Positions 1 through 8,024 of a stretch of DNA of 16,515 nt are shown here, piece by piece. The notes beneath the pieces were generated by a model. The model saw only the letters and a list, made by a program, of their open reading frames with translations, had not been told where the DNA came from and searched no databases. Origin of the DNA: CAZIVO01 sp964542765 (GTDB lineage Bacteria; Planctomycetota; UBA1135; UBA2386); the NCBI GenBank assembly GCA_964542765.1, contig CAZIVO010000082.1:1-16515 (forward strand). Reading direction: 5' to 3'. The position numbers were made by a program, and so were the translations under genes. Position 1 is the first letter of the stretch. The number at the start of each line of letters is the position of its first letter.

Positions 1-1
1 A

Positions 2-94
<93 letters not shown>

Positions 95-165
95 AAAGAT
101 TCTCCATATGTTCTAAGCCGATGACCGCTTCGGCTGCAAGCGACCCGACCCCTAACAAGACGGAA

Positions 166-256
<91 letters not shown>

Positions 257-269
257 ACGCGGGGGCAGA

Positions 270-297
270 ATCATGCCGGTCCGACCCGATCTGTCAA
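270..297 (-). promoter_or_regulatory. Promoter of the serine tRNA pair
   Basis: On the minus strand a perfect -35 box TTGACA (297-292) is separated by 16 bp from CATGAT (275-270, four of six matches to TATAAT). It is followed by a GC-rich stretch up to the mature tRNA 5' end at 256. Start of transcription would be near 263, giving a leader of only about 7 nt. The -35 box contains the tadA stop codon. A GC-rich discriminator is typical of stringently controlled stable-RNA promoters; that regulation is inferred. Confidence 0.55.
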
Positions 298-785
298 CGC
301 AGGCGACGAAAGAACGCCTGTAGCAAGTCCGCGCTCTCCTCAAAAAGCACGCCCGCGGTGACCGGGCAGCGGTGATTCAGGCGGTGATCGGCCGGTAGCA
401 TGGCCAGCGACCCGCAAGCCCCAAACTTGGGGTCCTGAGCCCCGTAGACGATCCTGGCAACCCTGGCGTGCAATGCCGCACCGGCACACATGAAACACGG
501 CTCCAGCGTGCAATAGAGCTCCGCACCGGGTAATCGCCCCCTCCCGGCCCCCGCAAAAGCAGCCTCGAGGGCCTCCATCTCGGCGTGCGCCAGCGGCGAA
601 CCCAGCTCTTCACACCTGTTGCTCCCACGGCCGATAATCTGGCCTTCCAGGACAACTATAGCCCCCACGGGCACCTCGCCACGCCGATCGGCCTCCTCCG
701 CCAGTTCAAGGCAATGACGGATAAAAGCCTCATCCTCGGGCAGGGCATCTGACCAGCCGGAAATCTCATCTCTTGAGGGCACCAC
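294..785 (-). CDS. tadA: tRNA-specific adenosine deaminase TadA
   Basis: Zinc-dependent cytosolic deaminase that converts A34 to inosine in the wobble position of tRNA-Arg(ACG). About 163 residues, the family's normal size. Visible motifs, in order: GEVPVGAIVV near residues 36-45, the catalytic PLAHAEMEAL with H67 and proton shuttle E69, the zinc motif TLEPCFMCAGA with C97 and C100, and VYGAQDPKFGACGSL, which is diagnostic of TadA rather than of guanine or cytosine deaminases. The frame stays open far upstream but that extension is low-complexity and overlaps the divergent gene. No ATG lies near the conserved start, so I chose GTG at 785; GTG at 782 is equally possible. There is no convincing ribosome binding site, so the start is uncertain while the product is not. 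Confidence 0.93.
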   Translation of the reverse strand: MVPSRDEISGWSDALPEDEAFIRHCLELAEEADRRGEVPVGAIVVLEGQIIGRGSNRCEELGSPLAHAEMEALEAAFAGAGRGRLPGAELYCTLEPCFMCAGAALHARVARIVYGAQDPKFGACGSLAMLPADHRLNHRCPVTAGVLFEESADLLQAFFRRLR

Positions 786-802
786 GGGCGGTGTTCTATC
801 AT
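773..802 (+). promoter_or_regulatory. Promoter candidate for the transcarbamylase gene
   Basis: TTGAGG (773-778), an 18-bp spacer, then TATCAT (797-802, five of six matches to TATAAT). Transcription would begin near 809, leaving a leader of about 23 nt before the TTG start at 832. The -35 half lies inside the first codons of divergent tadA if the GTG start there is right. Assignment is by pattern only. Confidence 0.4.
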
Positions 803-831
803 TCCCGCCTTTCCCACTACACCGAGAACCC

Positions 832-1833
832 TTGTCAAAGAACAATCTTCTCTCTGCTGCCGACCTGAATCCCGAAGAACTGGAGAACCTCCTCGAGGTC
901 GCAGCCTCCCTGAAAGGCAAACCCCACCGCCACCTGCTGGCCGGAAAGTCACTCGGCCTGTTGTTCTTCGAGCGTAGTCTCCGGACCCGAGTTTCCTTTG
1001 AAGTCGGCATGCTGCAACTGGGCGGAAACTGCATCAACATCTTCGCAAATCAAGAGATCTACGATCTTGAGCCCGAAGAGCAAGTGGTCATGGACGGCGC
1101 AGCTGAAGAGCATGTCAAGGATGCTGCGCGCACCCTGTCACGCTATGTGGACGTTCTTGGCATCCGCCAGATTTCCTCTCAGGGACCGTGGGAACGAGAT
1201 CGTCAGGACCTCCTCCTGCATAGCTACGCGGAACATGCCACGGTTCCCGTGATCAACCTCGAATCGGTACAAGAACACCCCTGCCAGGCCATCGCAGATG
1301 TGATGACCATGCGAGAGCAACTCGTCTCTCTCAAGCAACGCAAACTCACCTTGACCTGGTCCAACCATCCCGACCAAAAAAGTTTCGGCGCTACCCACTC
1401 GATCCTCGTCCTCGCCGCAAGCCTCGGGATGGATATCACCATCGCTCACCCCCTCGGCTTTGAACTGGACGAGGAAGTCACTGACACGGCACACGATCGA
1501 GCTGAAGGATCAGGGGGCAGCATCCGCGTGACCAATTCGCTCGAGGAAGCTGCAACCGATGCTGACGTTCTTTACGCCCGCTCCTGGGGTTCCGCCAAGT
1601 GCTGGGGTGATCCCGACCGAGAAAGCATCATCAAGCGTTCGCTGGAATCATGGCGCATCGACTCCAGCGTCATGGCTCGAACCAGAGATGCGATATTCAT
1701 GCACCCCCTACCCGTTCGCCGCAATGTCGTCGCGACGGACAATGTCGTCGATGGTCCTCGGTCCATGATCTACGATCAGGCAGAGAACCGCGTGCATGTC
1801 CAAAAAGCGTTGCTCCTGCAGCTATTGAGTTGA
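832..1833 (+). CDS. argF': Transcarbamylase, N-acetyl/N-succinylornithine type
   Basis: Transfers a carbamoyl group from carbamoyl phosphate to an ornithine-like amine; in this subfamily the acceptor is N-acetyl- or N-succinylornithine, in arginine synthesis. 333 residues, normal length. Carbamoyl-phosphate motifs are SLRTR (49-53) and HPCQ (149-152). The block VMDGAAEEH (86-94) aligns without gaps, as I recall it, to the Xanthomonas acetylornithine enzyme and keeps Glu at position 92, the residue reported to select acetyl over succinyl. ARSWG and ENRVHVQKA also fit. Oddities: the usual HCLP motif reads HPLP (Pro292), a form typical of aspartate transcarbamylases, and the position of the carboxylated lysine is Val300. 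The loop after HP at 179-180 lacks the prolines of the family. TTG at 832 starts the conserved N-terminus; no in-frame ATG precedes it. The fold is certain, the substrate is not. Confidence 0.85.
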   Translation: MSKNNLLSAADLNPEELENLLEVAASLKGKPHRHLLAGKSLGLLFFERSLRTRVSFEVGMLQLGGNCINIFANQEIYDLEPEEQVVMDGAAEEHVKDAARTLSRYVDVLGIRQISSQGPWERDRQDLLLHSYAEHATVPVINLESVQEHPCQAIADVMTMREQLVSLKQRKLTLTWSNHPDQKSFGATHSILVLAASLGMDITIAHPLGFELDEEVTDTAHDRAEGSGGSIRVTNSLEEAATDADVLYARSWGSAKCWGDPDRESIIKRSLESWRIDSSVMARTRDAIFMHPLPVRRNVVATDNVVDGPRSMIYDQAENRVHVQKALLLQLLS

Positions 1834-1941
1834 AGACCGCCTACGGCACAGGACTCCGCCCTGCACCGAGGCGAGCCAGATGCCCCGAGCGACCCCGCAC
1901 AGTTCGCGGTTCCCGGCGGCCTCGGCCCCTCGATTCGCGGT

Positions 1942-2008
1942 CGGCGCACGCGCCGTGAGCCCTAGCCATCCGAGCCGACTCAGGCTCGCCCTCTCTCCTT
2001 GTGGAGAG
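1942..2008 (+). other. Three hairpins in the spacer before dnaE
   Basis: The 259-bp spacer 1834-2092 has no convincing gene. It contains three consecutive inverted repeats: CGGCG-CACG-CGCCG (1942-1955), CGAGCC-GACTCA-GGCTCG (1971-1988) and CTCTCC-TTGT-GGAGAG (1993-2008). None is followed by a run of T, so these are not classical intrinsic terminators. They may end or stabilise the transcarbamylase transcript. They lie upstream of the dnaE promoter candidate. Confidence 0.4.
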
Positions 2009-2012
2009 TCTG

Positions 2013-2043
2013 TTGAAACTGCTGGCGGCCGGGTCGTTACAAT
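2013..2043 (+). promoter_or_regulatory. Promoter candidate for dnaE
   Basis: TTGAAA (2013-2018) and TACAAT (2038-2043), each five of six matches to the sigma-70 consensus, separated by 19 bp, slightly longer than the usual 17. Transcription would start near 2050, giving a leader of about 43 nt that contains the strong ribosome binding site AAGGGG about 10 nt before the dnaE ATG. Confidence 0.5.
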
Positions 2044-2092
2044 GACCGGAACGGGTAGCAGCAACTGGGAACTTGGGAAGGGGTAGACACTC

Positions 2093-5000
2093 ATGCGCAC
2101 AGACGTGGCGGTTTCGGACTTTGTGCACCTGCGGACCCATTCCCATTACAGTCTCCTCTCCGCTCCCTGCCGCATAGAAGATCTCGTTGCCGCGGCGGCT
2201 TCTGACGGCCAGCGAGCACTCGCGCTCACCGACAGTGGCAATCTGTTCGGGGCCATAGAATTTTACAAGGCGTGCTGCGCTGCGGACATCAAGCCTATCC
2301 TCGGCCTGTCGGCCTATTGCGCGACCCACTCGAGACTCAACCCATCGGGCCCGGACAACCCGACCCACCACATCGGCCTGCTCGCAGCCTCCAACGAGGG
2401 TTGGGACAACCTCAAGCACCTGTCATCAATCGCCTTCAAGGACGGCTTCCACTACCGTCCACGAATCGACCGCGACCTCCTCTCGCAATACTCGAAAGGC
2501 CTCATCGGACTGGCGGGCGGACCACAAAGTGAGATCGGGCAGAGCCTCTTGGCCCGGCAAAAGGACGAGGCCTCAAACAAGGTCAAAGAGTTCGCCGAAA
2601 TCCTCGGACGCGACAACTTCTATCTCGAATTGATGGCGCACGACACCGATCACCAGCGCCAAATCAATGCAGGGATGGTCGAGATGCACGAAACCCTCGG
2701 CCTGCCCATCGTCGCAACCAATAACGCCCACTATCTCGAGGCCGACGACTGGATCGCCCAGGACATCCTGCTTTGCATTCGCAATGGCCGAACCGTCAAC
2801 GATCCCGATCGATTCAGGGCCAGTTCTCGCGACCTGTACCTCAAGACCCAGGAGAGGATGATCGAGGACTTCGCTGACCATCCCGATGCGATCGTCCAGA
2901 CAAGCCTGGTCGCTGAGCGGTGCAATGTCGATATCGACTTCAACACCTATCACCTGCCCTTATTCGAGACAGGCTCAAAAGAGACTCCGGAACAGATGTT
3001 CGACCGCCTGACCGAGGAAGGCGCGCGCTTACGATACGGAGAAGTCACCCCCAAGATCCGATCGCGCCTTGACTACGAAACTGAGATCATCAAGAAACTC
3101 AACTTCGTCAGCTACTTCCTGATCACCTGGGACTTCCTCCGCCACGCACGAATGGAAGGTATTCCGGTCGGCCCAGGCCGTGGATCTGCGGCAGGTTCCA
3201 TCGTCGCTTACTGCCTGAAGATCACCGATCTAGACCCCATCCGTTACAACCTGATCTTCGAGCGCTTTCTCAATGCTGAACGGATCAGCATGCCGGATAT
3301 CGATATCGACTTCTGCGGAGAGCGACGCGATGAAGTCATCGACTATGTCCGAAACAAGTACGGGGAGGACAACGTCTCCCAGATCATCACCTTCGGAACC
3401 ATGGCGAGCCGTGGAGTCCTCCGCGATGTGGGACGCGTTCTCGAGACTCCTCTGGGAGATATCGACAAGATTGCCAAGAAGATGCCACAGGGTCCTGGCG
3501 CATCGCTGAAGAACGCCCTCGAAGAAGACCGAGAACTTCAATCCATTCGCGACGAGTCGCCGGAAAACGCTCGCCTGTTCAAGCTTGCTCTCAAACTCGA
3601 AGGCCTCGCCCGACACTCCTCTGTCCACGCAGCGGGTGTTGTGATCGCCGACAAGCCTCTCACCGAGTATGTCCCGCTAGCGCGCAACGGCGACGACATC
3701 ACGACCCAGTGGCAAATGAATGAACTCGAAGAAGTAGGCCTCCTGAAGGTCGATTTCCTCGGATTGAAAACCCTGACCATCCTCGCCGAAACAACGCGCC
3801 TGATTGCGCAAACGCACGGCACCGAGATCGATCTGGAAGACCTGGATCTCGATGATATGCCAACTTACACACTGATATCTCAAGCAGACACGCTCGGCGT
3901 CTTCCAACTCGAATCGAGTGGCATGCGCGATCTCCTGCAACGACTGCGCCCGGACAATTTCGAAGACATCATCGCTGTCCTGGCCCTCTACAGACCCGGC
4001 CCCCTGAAGTCCGGCATGGTCGACATGTTCGTGAGGAGAAAGCACAAAGAAGAAGATGTCTCTTACCCGGACGACAGCCTCAAAGACATCCTCGAACAGA
4101 GTTACGGCGTCATCGTCTACCAGGAACAGGTCATGCGCACCGCCAATGTCCTGGCCGGCTTCTCGATGAACGAAGCTGACTCTCTACGCAAGGCCATGGG
4201 CAAAAAGAAACCCGAGGTCATGGCAGAGTTCAGGGACAAGTTCATCGAAGGCGCGACGGCCAAGGGGCGCAATCCCGATGATGCTCGCAAGATCTTCGAG
4301 ACCGTCGAACACTTCGCCGGCTACGGCTTCAATAGATCTCATTCTGCAGCATATGCGCTACTGACCTATCGCACAGCCTGGCTGAAGACTCACTACCAAG
4401 TCGAATTCATGGCGGCTAACCTGACGACGGAAAGCTCTAACTCCGACAAGATCAAGGAGTTCGTCGAGGAAGCCCGGGGCCGAGAGATCGCAGTCCGGCC
4501 ACCCGACGTCAACAAGAGCCATGGCTTCTTCAATGTTGAAGATGGCGGTATCCGTTACGGCCTCATGGCAATCAAGGGCGTTGGAAGTCGTGCCGCCGAA
4601 CTCGTCACTACCGAGCGCGAAAAGAATGGCCCTTACGCCTCGTTCGAAGACTTCAGCGAACGCCTCGATCCGTCCCTGGTCAACAAAACCGCCATGGAAG
4701 CACTCGTCCGTTCCGGCGCCTTCGACAACATCAGCCTCAGCCGGCGTGATGCATTCGAATCGATCGATCGAACTCTCCGCGCCGCCGGGCAGGCACGCGA
4801 AGACAAGCGCAAGGGCCAAGGAACCTTGTTCGCGCCCCCTGATGAAGAGACCCAGGCACCCGCAAAACCGAACGAATGGAGCGAAGCGGACCGCCTCACC
4901 CACGAGAAGGAAGCCCTCGGCTTCTACCTTTCCGGCCACCCATTCGAAAAGCGTGGACGCTTCTTCTCTCGTCTGGCGGGCGCGAGATCGACCGACATAC

Positions 5001-5530
5001 CCGGTCTGAAGCATGGTGCCGAGGTCCGTCTGGCGGGCATGATCAGTTCCATCAAGATCGCCAATATTCGATCCGGCCGTAACATCGGTCAGAAGATGGC
5101 CCGTTTCCGGCTGGAAGACCTCGACGGTGCCACCGAGGTCACCTGCTTCGCGCGCCAGTATCAGAAGGTCAAGGACCGCCTCATCGACGACTCCATAGCC
5201 TTCATCAGCGGCACCGTCGATGGACGATCCGAAACGCCAACGATCCTGATCGAAGACATCCAAACCGTTCAGGACGTCGTCCACTCATGCGTACACGGCA
5301 TCGTCATCAGCCTGGACGAAAAGGCTATCCAGAGCAACACACTCGATCGGCTCATGGCAACCGCCAAGAAACATTCCGGCGAACACCGACTGATGTTCGA
5401 CATCGCCGACGGGCAAGGCTCCTACAAGATCCGAGCAGACCACAGCTTCTCCGTGCACGTCACAGATGACCTGCTCGACGAACTAGCGGCGCTCGTGGGA
5501 CCGGAGCGGCTCTCCTTCATGCCGAAGTAG
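2093..5530 (+). CDS. dnaE: DNA polymerase III subunit alpha
   Basis: Catalytic subunit of the replicative polymerase, 1145 residues, usual for DnaE1. Order of parts: PHP domain (about 8-270, beginning FVHLRTHSHYSLL); palm and fingers with catalytic aspartates in MPDIDIDFC (D402, D404) and KVDFLGL (D554); HhH segment AIKGVGSRAAEL near 826-837; clamp-binding peptide QGTLF (909-913); OB domain from about 975 to 1055; C-terminal tau-binding-type region to the end. PHP metal-ligand positions are largely lost: Arg14 follows His12, TDHGN reads TDSGN (Ser48), and the acidic residue of the GxE motif is Ser73. Intrinsic PHP exonuclease is therefore unlikely and proofreading would need a separate epsilon-type subunit. 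No intein or frameshift. The ATG has the strong upstream site AAGGGG. It stands alone between the transcarbamylase gene and the convergent ribosomal cluster. Confidence 0.98.
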   Translation: MRTDVAVSDFVHLRTHSHYSLLSAPCRIEDLVAAAASDGQRALALTDSGNLFGAIEFYKACCAADIKPILGLSAYCATHSRLNPSGPDNPTHHIGLLAASNEGWDNLKHLSSIAFKDGFHYRPRIDRDLLSQYSKGLIGLAGGPQSEIGQSLLARQKDEASNKVKEFAEILGRDNFYLELMAHDTDHQRQINAGMVEMHETLGLPIVATNNAHYLEADDWIAQDILLCIRNGRTVNDPDRFRASSRDLYLKTQERMIEDFADHPDAIVQTSLVAERCNVDIDFNTYHLPLFETGSKETPEQMFDRLTEEGARLRYGEVTPKIRSRLDYETEIIKKLNFVSYFLITWDFLRHARMEGIPVGPGRGSAAGSIVAYCLKITDLDPIRYNLIFERFLNAERISMPDIDIDFCGERRDEVIDYVRNKYGEDNVSQIITFGTMASRGVLRDVGRVLETPLGDIDKIAKKMPQGPGASLKNALEEDRELQSIRDESPENARLFKLALKLEGLARHSSVHAAGVVIADKPLTEYVPLARNGDDITTQWQMNELEEVGLLKVDFLGLKTLTILAETTRLIAQTHGTEIDLEDLDLDDMPTYTLISQADTLGVFQLESSGMRDLLQRLRPDNFEDIIAVLALYRPGPLKSGMVDMFVRRKHKEEDVSYPDDSLKDILEQSYGVIVYQEQVMRTANVLAGFSMNEADSLRKAMGKKKPEVMAEFRDKFIEGATAKGRNPDDARKIFETVEHFAGYGFNRSHSAAYALLTYRTAWLKTHYQVEFMAANLTTESSNSDKIKEFVEEARGREIAVRPPDVNKSHGFFNVEDGGIRYGLMAIKGVGSRAAELVTTEREKNGPYASFEDFSERLDPSLVNKTAMEALVRSGAFDNISLSRRDAFESIDRTLRAAGQAREDKRKGQGTLFAPPDEETQAPAKPNEWSEADRLTHEKEALGFYLSGHPFEKRGRFFSRLAGARSTDIPGLKHGAEVRLAGMISSIKIANIRSGRNIGQKMARFRLEDLDGATEVTCFARQYQKVKDRLIDDSIAFISGTVDGRSETPTILIEDIQTVQDVVHSCVHGIVISLDEKAIQSNTLDRLMATAKKHSGEHRLMFDIADGQGSYKIRADHSFSVHVTDDLLDELAALVGPERLSFMPK

Positions 5531-5541
5531 AGGGAGAGCCG
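5507..5541. terminator. Hairpin at the dnaE/rplQ convergence
   Basis: CGGCTCTCC (5507-5515) and GGAGAGCCG (5533-5541) form a perfect 9-bp inverted repeat, extendable by three more pairs (one a wobble on the plus transcript) around an 11-nt loop. It spans the last codons of dnaE and most of the 15-bp gap to rplQ. Being symmetric it would fold in both transcripts. No T run follows on either strand, so it is a plausible two-way transcript end or RNA-stabilising structure, not a proven terminator. Confidence 0.5.
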
Positions 5542-5545
5542 GTTC

Positions 5546-5950
5546 CTATTCCTCCTCGATTGCAGCAGCCGCTAGCTGCTGTTCCAGGATCTTGTTGTCG
5601 ACCAGTTCGAAGATGACCTTGCTGCCGCCATCACCCTTGCGATAGTCAGACAGGCGCACAATCCTCGTGTAGCCACCGGGCCTGTCCGCATAGCGCGGCC
5701 CAAGTTCGCCAAACAGTTTCGTCACAGCCGCCTCATCGCCGACGCGCGCAAGCGCATTGCGATACCGCGCAAGATCCTTCTTCTTGCCCAGCGTGATCAC
5801 CTTCTCCACCGCACTCTTCATGGCCTTCGCCTTCTCAAGCGTGGTCACGACACGTTCGTGCTTGATGACCGAGGCAATGAAATTCCTGGTCATCGCAGTC
5901 CTGTGACTGGTCGATCGGTTGAGCTTTCGCCGTGATATACGATGTCGCAT
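5546..5950 (-). CDS. rplQ: 50S ribosomal protein L17
   Basis: Large-subunit protein at the exit-tunnel side of the ribosome. 134 residues, slightly longer than the usual 116-130. The start MRHRISRRKLNRSTSHR is the family signature, followed by FIASVIKHERVVTTLEKAK and, near the end, GGYTRIVRLSDYRKGD. An upstream in-frame extension into rpoA is not family sequence, so ATG at 5950 is the start. The C-terminus ends with an alanine-rich segment and EEE. It is the last gene of the cluster, 19 bp after rpoA and tail to tail with dnaE. Confidence 0.97.
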   Translation of the reverse strand: MRHRISRRKLNRSTSHRTAMTRNFIASVIKHERVVTTLEKAKAMKSAVEKVITLGKKKDLARYRNALARVGDEAAVTKLFGELGPRYADRPGGYTRIVRLSDYRKGDGGSKVIFELVDNKILEQQLAAAAIEEE

Positions 5951-5969
5951 GACTCTGTGTCCTCGATGA

Positions 5970-6977
5970 TCAGACTTGGTTCTGCAGGTCGTCAACGGCC
6001 ATGCCAAGGCTGAGCCCGAGCGCCGCAAGCTTGCTCTTGACCTCCTTGAGCGAGGTCCTGCCAAAGTTACGAACCTTGAGAATGTCGGGCTCTGCCAAAC
6101 TCACAAGGTCACGCATGGTCAGGATATTCTCCGAATCGAGACAGTTCTTCGAACGAACCGAGAGATCGAGGAGATCCACGGACCTGGACAAGAGATCGCC
6201 AAGCTCGCGTTGCTGCGCCTGCTCATCGCCTTCTGGCGCAAGAATGGCAGCATCGACAGCGAGTTCTTCCTTGAGATCAAAGTACTGCACGAATGGATTC
6301 AGGTGCTTGCGATAGATCTTGCTGGCCTCGACCAGCGCCATCTCCGAAGTCACCGTGCCATCGGTCCACACCTCAAGAATCAGGCGGTCGTAGTTCGTGA
6401 GCTTGCCGACACGCGTGTTCTCGATCGCATACTTGACGCGATAGACAGGGCTGTAGATGGAATCGACAGGAATCGTCCCCATCTCAGCTTCCTCCGACAC
6501 ATTCTCTTCGGCGGGCACATAGCCACGACCCTTCTTCACCTGGATCTCGCAGCAGAAGTGCACATTCTCCGTCAATGTGCAGATCTTGAGATCAGGGTTC
6601 ACGATTTCGACGTTGTGGTCAGCCTCGATATCACCCGCAGTGACATCTCCCTTCCGGGTAACATCAATCCGAAGGGTGCACGGGGCATCGGTGTGCATCC
6701 GAACGCGCAGTTTCTTGAAATTGAGAATGATGTAAGTGACATCTTCAAGCACGCCCGGGATCGTCGAAAATTCATGTACGACACCCTCGATCTTCACCGA
6801 GGTGACCGCCGTACCCTCAATCGATGAAAGCAATACCCGGCGAAGACCGTTGCCGATCGTCGTTCCGAATCCTCGCTCGAACGGCTCTACGACAAATTTG
6901 CCGTATTCGTCCGTAACCGTGGACCTCTCGAGCTGGACTTGGCTCGGGAGTTCGAAGTTTCTCCACCTAATGCGCAT
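5970..6977 (-). CDS. rpoA: DNA-directed RNA polymerase subunit alpha
   Basis: Dimerises to scaffold assembly of beta and beta' in RNA polymerase; its C-terminal domain binds UP elements and activators. 335 residues, normal length. N-terminal domain 1-235 contains GFGTTIGNGLRRVLLSSIEG with the conserved GLRR at 44-47. A linker of about 25 acidic and glutamine-rich residues follows. The C-terminal domain (about 262-325) has DLSVRSKNCL with the DNA-contacting Arg275, Asn278 and Cys279, then the helix-hairpin-helix NFGRTSLKEVKSKL. An AGGAG site precedes the ATG by 8 nt. It sits 39 bp after rpsD, the largest gap in the cluster. Confidence 0.98.
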   Translation of the reverse strand: MRIRWRNFELPSQVQLERSTVTDEYGKFVVEPFERGFGTTIGNGLRRVLLSSIEGTAVTSVKIEGVVHEFSTIPGVLEDVTYIILNFKKLRVRMHTDAPCTLRIDVTRKGDVTAGDIEADHNVEIVNPDLKICTLTENVHFCCEIQVKKGRGYVPAEENVSEEAEMGTIPVDSIYSPVYRVKYAIENTRVGKLTNYDRLILEVWTDGTVTSEMALVEASKIYRKHLNPFVQYFDLKEELAVDAAILAPEGDEQAQQRELGDLLSRSVDLLDLSVRSKNCLDSENILTMRDLVSLAEPDILKVRNFGRTSLKEVKSKLAALGLSLGMAVDDLQNQV

Positions 6978-7016
6978 GACGAACTCTCCTGTTCCTCAAC
7001 TGGAGCAAAAATCTGG

Positions 7017-7640
7017 TTAGCGTGAACACAACTCGACAATGAGCTGCTCGTTGATGGGATGGGGTACGTCCTCCCGCTTCGGCAGTTGGATAACCTTCCC
7101 CTTCTTGTCTGACGGGATGGCTTCGAGCCAGGCAGGGATACCCTGCCCCTTGTTGGTCTCGATGGCCTCCGCCACTTTCTTCTGGAGCTTTTCTTTGCCC
7201 CGAACTTCCACAACATCGCCGGATCGAACGAGATAGCTCGGGACCGACATTCGACGATCATTGATGAAAACATGCCCGTGAGCCACCATCTGGCGTGCAT
7301 CGAAACGCGACAGTGAGAGCCCCAGGTTCAAAACCACGTTGTCGAGACGGCGCTCGAGCAAGGACAGAAGGTTTTCACCCGTGTTGCCCTTCTGCCGCAC
7401 AGCCATCTTGAAGTACTTGCGGAACTGGCGCTCAAGCACTCCATAAATCCGTTTCGCCTTCTGCTTCTCTCGCAGCTGGGTCGCATAGTCCGTCGTCTTA
7501 CGCGGACGCGTGTGCTGCCCCGGGGGATAGTCCCGACGGTTGATTCCACACTTCTCCGAAAAGCAGCGCTGCCCCTTCAGGAACAGCTTCATGCCTTCCC
7601 GGCGACAGAGCTTACAAACGTTTCCTGTAAACCTGGCCAT
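7017..7640 (-). CDS. rpsD: 30S ribosomal protein S4
   Basis: Primary 16S rRNA binder that nucleates the body of the small subunit and helps control decoding accuracy. 207 residues, standard size. It is the zinc-containing form, with an N-terminal cluster C9-X2-C12-X13-C26-X4-C31. The S4 RNA-binding domain is visible around SRFDARQMVAHGHVFINDRR. In E. coli S4 represses its own alpha operon; here rpsM, rpsK and rpoA adjoin, but no leader pseudoknot was recognised. The gene starts 5 bp after the rpsK stop. Confidence 0.98.
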   Translation of the reverse strand: MARFTGNVCKLCRREGMKLFLKGQRCFSEKCGINRRDYPPGQHTRPRKTTDYATQLREKQKAKRIYGVLERQFRKYFKMAVRQKGNTGENLLSLLERRLDNVVLNLGLSLSRFDARQMVAHGHVFINDRRMSVPSYLVRSGDVVEVRGKEKLQKKVAEAIETNKGQGIPAWLEAIPSDKKGKVIQLPKREDVPHPINEQLIVELCSR

Positions 7641-7645
7641 GTTCC

Positions 7646-8023
7646 TTACACCCTGCGGCGCTTACGCGCTCGGCAACCGTTGTGGGGAAGCGGCGTGACG
7701 TCCCCGATGACTCTAATTTCAATACCTGACTGCCCGAGTGCTCGAATCGCCGACTCGCGACCGGAACCAGGTCCTTTCACGCGCACTTCAAGTTCGTGCA
7801 CGCCCATCTTACGAATCTTCTCGGCAACCTTGTGGGCAGCGCGTTGCGCCGCGAACGGCGTACTCTTGCGGCTGCCCTTGTAGCCGATTGTTCCCGCTGA
7901 ATCCCAGGCGATGACCTGCCCGCTGGCATCGGTGATCGTCACAATCGTGTTATTGAAGGATGCATTGATATGGGCAATCGCCTTACCAACATTCCTGCGC
8001 ACGCGCTTTCGCTTTTCCGCCAT
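7646..8023 (-). CDS. rpsK: 30S ribosomal protein S11
   Basis: Small-subunit platform protein near the mRNA exit. 125 residues, standard size. Family sequence throughout: AHINASFNNTIVTITD near the start, GYKGSRKSTPFAAQRAA in the middle, and the C-terminal block PLPHNGCRARKRRRV. The ATG lies one base after the rpsM stop, with an AGGAAG site inside the rpsM end, so translation is probably coupled. Confidence 0.98.
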   Translation of the reverse strand: MAEKRKRVRRNVGKAIAHINASFNNTIVTITDASGQVIAWDSAGTIGYKGSRKSTPFAAQRAAHKVAEKIRKMGVHELEVRVKGPGSGRESAIRALGQSGIEIRVIGDVTPLPHNGCRARKRRRV

Positions 8024-8024
8024 A

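Noticed and set aside
833..838. TTGACA on the minus strand as the tadA promoter
   Set aside because: No acceptable -10 box occurs 15-19 bp downstream (the sequence there is GGGAAA-like), so the perfect -35 match is probably chance.
786..1040. N-terminal extension of tadA to 248 residues
   Set aside because: The extra region is low-complexity, overlaps the divergent transcarbamylase gene, and TadA proteins are about 150-170 residues.
1834..2092. Short gene between the transcarbamylase gene and dnaE
   Set aside because: Open frames on both strands are arginine/serine/proline-rich, lack ribosome sites and overlap the hairpins and promoter candidate.
4358..5284. Minus-strand frame of 308 codons opposite dnaE
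   Set aside because: Fully inside dnaE, which has continuous domain support; no promoter or family match.
5976..6827. Plus-strand frame of 283 codons opposite rpoA
   Set aside because: It is antisense to an unambiguous rpoA, its product is arginine/histidine-rich without recognisable domains, and it is a codon-bias shadow.
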